Source of the DNA: Bacillus sp. KH172YL63
GTDB taxonomy: Bacteria > Bacillota > Bacilli > Bacillales > Bacillaceae_B
Assembly (NCBI RefSeq): GCF_011398925.1
Contig: NZ_AP022842.1
Span: forward strand, 484,001 to 548,000
Reading direction: 5' to 3'
Length of the DNA: 64,000 bases
A program made the translations under genes and the position numbers. Shown here piece by piece: positions 57,771 to 64,000 of the stretch (positions are counted from its first letter, which is position 1; each line of letters starts with the position of its first letter). The notes under the pieces were generated by a model that saw nothing but the letters and a program-made list of their open reading frames with translations, did not search any database and had not been told where the DNA came from.

Positions 57771-59150
57771 ATGTCTGAACATAAAAAAACCTGGAATGAA
57801 AATGAAGCGATCCTACATTCTCTGCAAGATGATATTTTAGTCACGAATACAGATGGAATCATTTTGAAAGTCAGTGATGCAACAGGTGATATATATAATG
57901 TCAACTCGGAAGACATGGTAGGGAAATCAGTATACGAGCTTGAGAAGCAAGGCGTATTCACCCCGCTGCTGACTCCCATCGTATTAAAGGAAAAAAAGAA
58001 AATTACACTTGTTCAAACGAGTAAATCAGGGAAAAAGCTGCTTGTCACAGGTATCCCGGTATTGAATGAACAGGGTGATTTAGTAAGAGTCGTCAGCTAT
58101 TCTCACGATGTAACCGAATTACTGAATCTGAAAAAATACTTGATGGATATGGAAGACGAGATGGAAAGGGTGAAAAGTGAGCTGGACCTTCTCAGGAGCC
58201 GTCATTATTACTCAGAAGGGATCATCGCCACAAGTGGTGAAATGAAGAAGGTGCTCCAGGTCGCCCTGCAGGTGGCGGAAGTGGACGTGAATGTCCTGCT
58301 GTTGGGGGAATCGGGTGTCGGAAAATCGCATATTGCGAAATTTATACATAATAAGAGTCATAGGAAAAAGGGGCCGTTCATTGAGGTCAATTGCGGTGCG
58401 ATACCCGAGTCTTTGTTCGAGGCAGAGTTTTTCGGGTATGAACCGGGCGCTTTCACAGGAGCGGATCGAAAAGGGAAGATAGGACTCGCGGAACTTGCTG
58501 AAGGGGGGACGCTCTTTCTGGACGAAATCGGTGAATTGTCCCTTCCGAACCAGGTGAAAATTTTAAAATTCATACAGGAGAAGTGCTTTTACCGGGTCGG
58601 CGGGACAAAAGTAAGGAAGGTGGATTTCCGCGTGTTGGCTGCGACAAACAAAGATTTAGAGGAAGCAGTGGCGGAAAGATCATTCAGGGAAGACCTCTTC
58701 TTTCGATTGAATGTTGTACCGATCATCATTCCTCCTTTAAGGGAACGGCCGGCTGATATCATGACGATGATCGAGTACTTTCTCAAACATTTCTCTGAAA
58801 AATACGACCGGGAAAGAAAGTTGGATGAAGGGGTCCTGCATCGTTTATTAGTGCAGGAATGGAGAGGGAATGTGAGAGAGCTGATGAATGTAATCGAGCG
58901 ATTGATTGTCACTTCTTCCAAACAGTTGATTGAGATGGAGAATCTGCCCCGCCGCTATGTGAAAGATCACAGTGATCTGACAAGTTACGAACAAAGCGGG
59001 GGCTCCTTAAAGGATATTTTGGAAGGAGTCGAAGCCGAAGTGTTGAGGAAAGCCAGGGAGTCTCATGGGACAACTACTCAAATGGCTTTGAGACTGGGAA
59101 TCAGTCAGCCATCTGTTGTCAGGAAGATGAAAAAATACAACATCAAATAA
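57771..59150 (+). CDS. Sigma-54-dependent activator with PAS domain
   Basis: Enhancer-binding protein of 459 residues: N-terminal PAS sensor (about 10-115), short coiled segment, AAA+ domain with Walker A GESGVGKS (179-186), the sigma-54 contact loop GAFTGA (226-231), Walker B LFLDEIGEL (248-256), and a C-terminal Fis-type helix-turn-helix (TTQMALRLGISQPSVVRKMKK). The layout matches Bacillus RocR and the GabR described in the B. thuringiensis gab cluster. A sigma-54 promoter follows 3 bp after its stop, so its target is very likely the next two genes. Confidence 0.92.
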   Translation: MSEHKKTWNENEAILHSLQDDILVTNTDGIILKVSDATGDIYNVNSEDMVGKSVYELEKQGVFTPLLTPIVLKEKKKITLVQTSKSGKKLLVTGIPVLNEQGDLVRVVSYSHDVTELLNLKKYLMDMEDEMERVKSELDLLRSRHYYSEGIIATSGEMKKVLQVALQVAEVDVNVLLLGESGVGKSHIAKFIHNKSHRKKGPFIEVNCGAIPESLFEAEFFGYEPGAFTGADRKGKIGLAELAEGGTLFLDEIGELSLPNQVKILKFIQEKCFYRVGGTKVRKVDFRVLAATNKDLEEAVAERSFREDLFFRLNVVPIIIPPLRERPADIMTMIEYFLKHFSEKYDRERKLDEGVLHRLLVQEWRGNVRELMNVIERLIVTSSKQLIEMENLPRRYVKDHSDLTSYEQSGGSLKDILEGVEAEVLRKARESHGTTTQMALRLGISQPSVVRKMKKYNIK

Positions 59151-59153
59151 ATA

Positions 59154-59170
59154 CTGGCATGGAACTTGCA
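59154..59170 (+). promoter_or_regulatory. Sigma-54 (SigL) promoter
   Basis: CTGGCATGGAACTTGCA has the invariant GG (59156-59157) and GC (59168-59169) ten bases apart and otherwise fits YTGGCACGRNNNTTGCW with one change. It stands between the activator gene and the membrane-protein gene. Confidence 0.85.
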
Positions 59171-59265
59171 GGTATAAAGGTGAAAAGTTGAAAAAATGAA
59201 CTAAGGAGGTCGCGGTACGGAGCGTTCAATAGGGGTGGAATATATTTCAAAGGGGTGTTTGAAGG

Positions 59266-60648
59266 ATGGAAGTGGGAAAACAAAATGTTAGCAGGCTGCA
59301 AACCGAGTCAGGCAGGACGGTACGTGAAGCGATGAAATTTATCATCCCTTCCTTGTTTGGGGTATTGCTGTTCCTCGTACCGGTTACGTATGAAGGGAAC
59401 ATGACCATTGGTGTCGGGATCTTTGCTTCTTATTTCCAAGGGATGCTTGAAGGTGTATTACCGTTATTCATGACTGCTGTTTTTGGGTTATCTGCCCTCA
59501 TGGCCATTTATACAAAAATATTTAAACCTCAGTGGATCATAAAGCAGGCATTTTTAAAGGGACTTTTCGATGTAGGGTATTTTTGGATTGCGATCCGCGT
59601 CATTGGCTCTGTTTTCGCTGTCATGACTGTGAATGGAATCGGTCCTGAGTGGATCACTTCTGAATTCACAGGGGGAACGGTGTTGTATTCACTGGTTCCT
59701 GTCTTAACGACATGGTTCTTATTTGCAGGTTTATTGATGCCTCTATTATTGGATTTCGGATTAATGGATTTCTTCGGGACATTGCTTCAGAAAATGATGA
59801 AGCCCCTTTTCCAGCTGCCGGGCCGATCTTCCATTGACGCCCTTGCTTCCTGGATGGGGAGTGGGACCGTTGGCGTTCTGATTACGACGAAACAATTCGA
59901 AGAAGGCTATTATACGAAACGGGAAGCAGCCGTGATTGCCACGAATTTTTCTGTCGCGTCGATTGCTTTCAGTCTTGTCATTGTAAGCTTTATCGGATTG
60001 GAATCCATGTTTGTACAACTGTATGGAACGGTCGTCATCGCAGGGATTGCCGCTGCCGTGATTTGTCCGCGCATACCGCCACTTTCCCGAAAGAAAGACA
60101 CGTATTATGAACCGGTAGGCATGCAGATTTCTGAAAATGTACCGGACAACGTATCACGCCTGCAATGGGGATTCGAAAAGGCAGTGGAGAAAGCGTCGGA
60201 AGTGAAGAGTATCGGAGAAGTGACGAAAAAGGGCTTGCAGAATGTATTGGATATCTGGTTTGGACTGATTCCACTGGTCATGGCCCTTGGTACGATCGCA
60301 TTGGTCGTAGCAGAATATACGCCTGTATTTGACGTGCTGGCCTACCCGATTGTCCCACTCCTTGAGCTCCTTCAAATTCCGCAGGCTGCCGATGCAGCAC
60401 CTGCAATGATTGTCGGCTTTGCAGATATGTTCCTGCCTGCCGTGGTGGGAAGCGGGATAGAGAGTGAGTTGACCAGATTCGTGATTGCTGCGATGTCGTT
60501 GACTCAATTAATCTATATGTCTGAAATCGGGATTCTTTTAATCAAGTCTAAGATACCGATCAGTTTCTTGGATCTCTTCATCATTTTTATACAGAGAACA
60601 ATCATTACGCTGCCGATCGTAGCGTTGCTCGCTCATTTGTTTATGTGA
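59266..60648 (+). CDS. YjiH-family membrane protein (nucleoside-recognition domain)
   Basis: Polytopic membrane protein of 460 residues, with about ten hydrophobic segments and a soluble central stretch (about 270-325). The pattern, with [22 protein letters not shown] and [25 protein letters not shown], fits the YjiH/gate (nucleoside-recognition) group, presumed transporters. It follows a sigma-54 promoter and precedes an aminotransferase by 49 bp, so it may import that enzyme's amine substrate; that is inference. Confidence 0.8.
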   Translation: MEVGKQNVSRLQTESGRTVREAMKFIIPSLFGVLLFLVPVTYEGNMTIGVGIFASYFQGMLEGVLPLFMTAVFGLSALMAIYTKIFKPQWIIKQAFLKGLFDVGYFWIAIRVIGSVFAVMTVNGIGPEWITSEFTGGTVLYSLVPVLTTWFLFAGLLMPLLLDFGLMDFFGTLLQKMMKPLFQLPGRSSIDALASWMGSGTVGVLITTKQFEEGYYTKREAAVIATNFSVASIAFSLVIVSFIGLESMFVQLYGTVVIAGIAAAVICPRIPPLSRKKDTYYEPVGMQISENVPDNVSRLQWGFEKAVEKASEVKSIGEVTKKGLQNVLDIWFGLIPLVMALGTIALVVAEYTPVFDVLAYPIVPLLELLQIPQAADAAPAMIVGFADMFLPAVVGSGIESELTRFVIAAMSLTQLIYMSEIGILLIKSKIPISFLDLFIIFIQRTIITLPIVALLAHLFM

Positions 60649-60697
60649 TTGTTTGTCCAACTTGACTATACAGAATCAATACATGGGGGTTATGGGA

Positions 60698-62071
60698 ATG
60701 AAACGCACATTTGAACAGCTTATCCAGCGAATGCCTGAGAGACTGGCACCGAGTATGGCAAAGGATCATCCCAATTTGCCGGTGGTGAAGGAAGAAGGAT
60801 GCTATTACTATGGAGTGGACGGAAGGAGATATCTGGATTTCACCTCAGGTATCGCTGTCACGAATGTAGGGCACCGCCACCCTAAAATCGTCCAGGCAAT
60901 CAAAGATGCAGCAGATGGGCTGATGCACGGACCGTCGGGCGTTATCATGTATGAATCGATTCTAAGACTTGCTGATGAATTGGCAGATATCCTTCCCGGT
61001 GATTTAGACAGTTTCTTTTTTGCCAACAGCGGAACAGAAGCGATTGAGGGCGCAATCAAGCTTGCCAAATATGTGAAGAAGCGTCCTTATGTGGTCTCCT
61101 TTACCGGATGTTTTCACGGCCGTTCTCTCGGTGCGTTGAGTGTCACGACATCGAAGAGCAAGTATCGTAAGTTCATGCAGCCATCGGGCCTTGCCTATCA
61201 GATTCCGTATGCGGATGAAAGGGCGTGCCCTGAAGGTGAGGACGCTGTCCGGTATGTAGTGGAGAAGCTTGAGAGAGATTTTGAAACGCTGTTCAATCAT
61301 CAGGTGACACCTGAGGAAGTGGCGTGTGTCATTCTCGAGCCGGTTCTTGGGGAGGGGGGCTATATTGTCCCTCCTAAAGCGTGGCTTAAGAAAGTAAGGG
61401 AGATTTGTGACCGTCATGACATCCTATTAATCTTCGATGAAGTGCAGACAGGTTTCGGGCGCACTGGGGAATGGTTTGCGGCTCAGACTTTTGATGTCAC
61501 GCCTGATATTATGGCGATAGCAAAAGGCATAGCCTCCGGTCTTCCGCTGAGTGCGACTGTAGCATCCAACGCCCTGATGAAGCAGTGGCCCCTCGGAAGC
61601 CACGGCACCACATTCGGAGGGAATCCGATTGCATGCTCAGTCGGGCTCGCTACATTGGAGGTTATGAAAGAGGAGGGTCTCCTTGATAACACCAAATCAA
61701 TGGGCGCATATGCCGTTTCCAAACTTGAATTGTTAAAGGAAAAACACCCGGTTATCGGAAGCATCCGGGCTGTGGGGCTGATGATTGGAATTGAAATCAT
61801 CCATCCCGAAACCGGAGAACCGAACCATGAAGGACTAATGGACATTCTCGACCGGGCGTTGGAAAAAGGTGTTTTATTCTATCTTTGTGGAAATCATAGT
61901 GAAGTGATCAGGATGATTCCCCCTCTTACTGTATCAAAGGAACAGATTGAAGCAGGGATTGAGATGTTGGATGAAGCATTAAGTGAATACGAGAGTGGAA
62001 GGATGAACCATTTGGATAAGGCTCTACCTGCCGGGAAGACTGACTGTGGGAGGCAGGCTTCTTCAAGTTAA
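60698..62071 (+). CDS. Class III aminotransferase (4-aminobutyrate type)
   Basis: PLP-dependent omega-aminotransferase of 457 residues. Motifs: [66 protein letters not shown] and the PLP lysine in [13 protein letters not shown], followed by [11 protein letters not shown]. GabT is the closest well-known type, but other amines (diamines, beta-alanine) are possible. ATG 60698 follows a G-rich site; an in-frame start at 60653 is weaker. Sigma-54 control and a PAS activator suggest use of the amine as a nitrogen source. Confidence 0.87.
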   Translation: MKRTFEQLIQRMPERLAPSMAKDHPNLPVVKEEGCYYYGVDGRRYLDFTSGIAVTNVGHRHPKIVQAIKDAADGLMHGPSGVIMYESILRLADELADILPGDLDSFFFANSGTEAIEGAIKLAKYVKKRPYVVSFTGCFHGRSLGALSVTTSKSKYRKFMQPSGLAYQIPYADERACPEGEDAVRYVVEKLERDFETLFNHQVTPEEVACVILEPVLGEGGYIVPPKAWLKKVREICDRHDILLIFDEVQTGFGRTGEWFAAQTFDVTPDIMAIAKGIASGLPLSATVASNALMKQWPLGSHGTTFGGNPIACSVGLATLEVMKEEGLLDNTKSMGAYAVSKLELLKEKHPVIGSIRAVGLMIGIEIIHPETGEPNHEGLMDILDRALEKGVLFYLCGNHSEVIRMIPPLTVSKEQIEAGIEMLDEALSEYESGRMNHLDKALPAGKTDCGRQASSS

Positions 62072-62111
62072 AGGTTTATGGGTTGTTGAAATAACGATTT
62101 TTCGACAAAAT

Positions 62112-62231
62112 GCTCATATTTTCGAAAAGCCGCTCATATATCAGGAATCACGCTCATAAATCCTGAAACCGGCTTATAAAATCAAAAAGGGGCTCATAAA
62201 AAGGGAAAACCGGCTCATAAATGAAGAGGTA
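62112..62231 (+). repeat. 20-bp direct repeat array (six units)
   Basis: Six units starting GCTCATA or GCTTATA at 62112, 62132, 62152, 62172, 62192 and 62213 (one unit is 21 bp). The second halves vary. It is non-coding, between the aminotransferase gene and a terminator, and resembles the 21-bp arrays in format but not in sequence. Confidence 0.88.
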
Positions 62232-62363
62232 GGGGGTATTGGCTCCCTGATAAACAATAGATTGAGCCGGTTTTATAGATGAAACCCGACCTTCATCATG
62301 ATTTTTCAAAGAAAATCGTTAATAATTGCCCTTTTTAACCAATAATCAGCCACATAAAACACA

Positions 62364-62395
62364 ACCCTGCTCAGGATCCGGAGCAGGGTCTTTTT
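62364..62395 (+). terminator. Terminator after the aminotransferase gene
   Basis: ACCCTGCTC (62364-62372) pairs perfectly with GAGCAGGGT (62381-62389), then C and five T. The 350-bp spacer otherwise holds only the 20-bp array. Confidence 0.85.
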
Positions 62396-62424
62396 ATCAT
62401 GGTCGAAGTATCAATCTATCAACC

Positions 62425-63279
62425 TTACAACCTCTTCACCGATATCGCTTTCCGCATCTTTCTCAATGCTTCCTGACCTTCGCCTTCCCGTCTCATCATG
62501 AGATTCACATAGAGGGCATCAATCAGCGTTAATTGTGCGATCCGTGAAGAAAGGGCTTCCGAGCGGTAGTCGGTTTCTTCCGAGACGGTGAAAAGGGGGA
62601 TGTCGACCCTTTTACTTAATGGCGATTTGGCGAAATTGGTGATGCCGATCGTCTTAGCGCCGCTTTCTTTGACGATGTCCATGACCTGCAGGATGTCTTT
62701 GGTCGACCCGGAATGGGAGATGAAGACGGCGCAATCTTCGCCTGTCATCTGGGATGCGGTCATCAGCTGGATGTGACTGTCGCTTGCAGCGTGGACACGG
62801 AGACCGGTCCGGATGAATTTATGGTAGGCGTCAAGGGCGATGACGCCGGAACCCCCGCTGCCGAAGAATTCGATCGAGCGGGCGTTGAGCATGACGTCGA
62901 CGGCCTTCATGAGATTTCTTTCATCGATGACCATCAGCGTATCTTCTATCGTTTTAATATTGGACCGGAATACCTTGGTGGCGATGGTCTGAGCGGTGTC
63001 CCCTTCATCGATGCGCTCGTGGATATCCTTCAGACCGGTAACGATTTCAGAGGCAAGGGCGATCTTCATCGCCTGGTAGCCTTTGAAGCCGATCCGTTTG
63101 CAGAAGCGGAATACAGTGGAATCAGCCACTCCTAAATCTTCCGCAACGCCGTTGATTGTCGAGTGGATGATGTCATTCGGGTTTTCGAGTATATAGTCGG
63201 CAATTTTTTTCTCGGTCACACTGAAATGGGAATAGTGGGCCCGGATACTTGCCAGGCAGTGCTGATGTTCTGGTTTCAT
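62425..63279 (-). CDS. RpiR/MurR-family transcriptional regulator
   Basis: Sugar-phosphate-responsive regulator of 284 residues from the start at 63279 (AGGAGAG 8 bases upstream on the minus strand). N-terminal RpiR helix-turn-helix (LTVTEKKIADYIL-type, then GVADSTVFRFCKRIGFKGYQAMK) and a C-terminal SIS domain (FFGSGGSGVIALDAYHKFIR, VFISHSGSTKDILQ). It diverges from the gluconate-permease gene, its probable target. Confidence 0.9.
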   Translation of the reverse strand: MKPEHQHCLASIRAHYSHFSVTEKKIADYILENPNDIIHSTINGVAEDLGVADSTVFRFCKRIGFKGYQAMKIALASEIVTGLKDIHERIDEGDTAQTIATKVFRSNIKTIEDTLMVIDERNLMKAVDVMLNARSIEFFGSGGSGVIALDAYHKFIRTGLRVHAASDSHIQLMTASQMTGEDCAVFISHSGSTKDILQVMDIVKESGAKTIGITNFAKSPLSKRVDIPLFTVSEETDYRSEALSSRIAQLTLIDALYVNLMMRREGEGQEALRKMRKAISVKRL

Positions 63280-63348
63280 AGACATCTCTCCTGTAAGTGT
63301 TTTCATACTTTCATTATACAAGAATGATAGAAAAATAAAAATAATTTC

Positions 63349-63362
63349 TGTAAACGGTTGCA
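63349..63362 (+). promoter_or_regulatory. CcpA cre-like site over the gluconate-permease promoter
   Basis: TGTAAACGGTTGCA fits the cre consensus at 13 of 14 positions and overlaps the -35 element, which would give catabolite repression. Confidence 0.6.
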
Positions 63363-63385
63363 AAAAGAAAAAATTTTTTTATAAT
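63358..63385 (+). promoter_or_regulatory. Sigma-A promoter of the gluconate-permease gene
   Basis: TTGCAA (63358-63363), 16-bp spacer, TATAAT (63380-63385), leaving a leader of about 170 nt to the start codon. Confidence 0.7.
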
Positions 63386-63564
63386 AGAGTTAGGTAGAAA
63401 ATAATTTCCTCTCAGATTTAAAGCCGGGAAAAAATTTTCAAACAGAGGCTGGATGTGTGATTGGGAGTTACACAGGAAGAATTGCAAACGCTTTATCCGG
63501 TAGATTGAACCGGGTCGAAAATAGGCAGCCAAGCTGTCGGGAGAAAAGAAAGGTAGGGATTAAT

Positions 63565-64000
63565 ATGTCAGATCAAATGCTCATTTTAGTGGCACTGGCC
63601 GGAATTTTTCTATTATTATTTTTAGTAATTAAAACAAAGCTGCACGCTTTTGTTGCCCTGTTGCTTGTCAGCTTGATCGTAGGGATTGCAGCTGGGATGC
63701 CGCTTCAGGAAGTCGTGACATCGATTCAAAGCGGAATGGGTGGCACCCTCGGATTTGTCGCAGTGGTTGTCGGTTTAGGTGCCATGTTCGGCCGCATGCT
63801 TGAAGTATCAGGCGGGGCAGAACGGCTTGCCCAGACGCTTATTAACAAGTTCGGTGAAGATAAAGCACAATGGTCACTTGGTATCACTGGTTTCCTTGTT
63901 GCCATTCCGGTATTCTTCGATGTAGGATTCATCATATTAGTACCGATTGTATATGGTTTAGCCCGTAAAACTGGAAAGTCACTATTATACTATGGAATTC
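63565..64000 (+). CDS. gntP: Gluconate:H+ symporter, N-terminal part (cut by window edge)
   Basis: GntP-family permease; 145 codons are visible and the frame runs off the window. It starts MSDQMLILVALAGIFLLL with successive hydrophobic helices, and has the family stretch GGTLGFVAVVVGLGAMFGRMLEVSGGAERLA followed by FFDVGF. ATG follows AAGGTAGGG. Divergent from the RpiR regulator and under a cre-like site. Other hydroxy acids than gluconate are possible. Confidence 0.9.
   Translation, partial: MSDQMLILVALAGIFLLLFLVIKTKLHAFVALLLVSLIVGIAAGMPLQEVVTSIQSGMGGTLGFVAVVVGLGAMFGRMLEVSGGAERLAQTLINKFGEDKAQWSLGITGFLVAIPVFFDVGFIILVPIVYGLARKTGKSLLYYGI

Overview
The window looks like chromosomal DNA of an aerobic, endospore-former-type Gram-positive bacterium of the Bacillaceae. 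Support comes from strong Shine-Dalgarno sites of the AAGGAGG type, frequent GTG/TTG starts, a T-box leader, CodY- and CcpA-type sites, and proteins resembling Bacillus IlvC, YfmL, YjcD and phenylalanine dehydrogenase. I see no phage, plasmid, IS, rRNA or tRNA genes. Almost the whole window is a catabolic and biosynthetic amino-acid region.

Layout. (1) 1-9.0 kb: phenylacetate operon (3' end of paaK, paaABCD, an EthD-like protein, two crotonases, an aldehyde dehydrogenase, a 3-hydroxyacyl-CoA dehydrogenase, a thiolase), closed by a structured terminator region. (2) 9.1-11.9 kb: a small unknown protein, a dispersed repeat, the repressor gene paaX and a FabK-like flavin oxidoreductase. (3) 11.9-15.0 kb: a three-gene ABC importer (lipoprotein, permease, ATPase) behind a promoter with a CodY-like box. 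(4) 15.2-22.5 kb: a hotdog thioesterase, phenylalanine dehydrogenase, a 1 kb block of ordered 21-bp repeats, and a complete four-gene 2-oxoacid dehydrogenase complex. (5) 22.6-27.8 kb: the homogentisate branch (4-hydroxyphenylpyruvate dioxygenase, aromatic aminotransferase, flavin-reductase-like protein, fumarylacetoacetase, homogentisate dioxygenase). (6) 28.0-40.3 kb: ilvE-ilvD, an internal T-box, then ilvBHC-leuABCD-ilvA. (7) 40.3-44.4 kb: a second repeat block, then hom-thrC-thrB. (8) 44.4-55.6 kb: mixed genes (AbrB-like protein, cation/proton antiporter, PAS histidine kinase, YfmL-type helicase, amidohydrolase, GNAT acetyltransferase, YjcD-type helicase, MazG-like protein) with several repeat-rich spacers. 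(9) 55.6-57.5 kb: kynU-kynB on the minus strand. (10) 57.8-62.1 kb: a sigma-54 activator, a sigma-54 promoter, a YjiH-type membrane protein and an aminotransferase. (11) 62.4-64 kb: an RpiR regulator diverging from a gluconate-permease gene that runs off the window.

How it fits together. Regions 1, 4 and 5 can be read as one aromatic amino-acid degradation district. Tyrosine would go through 4-hydroxyphenylpyruvate and homogentisate. Phenylalanine would go by phenylalanine dehydrogenase to phenylpyruvate. The adjacent 2-oxoacid dehydrogenase complex could turn phenylpyruvate into phenylacetyl-CoA, the substrate of the paa operon. The last step is inference and is my main candidate for an undescribed route. 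The other main finding is repeat structure: four arrays of exactly five 21-bp units (three of them spaced exactly 258 bp apart), a 40-bp array, a 20-bp array, a 15-bp motif (GAGGGACGGACCTTC) that recurs inside genes in all three codon phases as well as between genes, and a ~300-bp dispersed repeat with two copies in opposite orientation.
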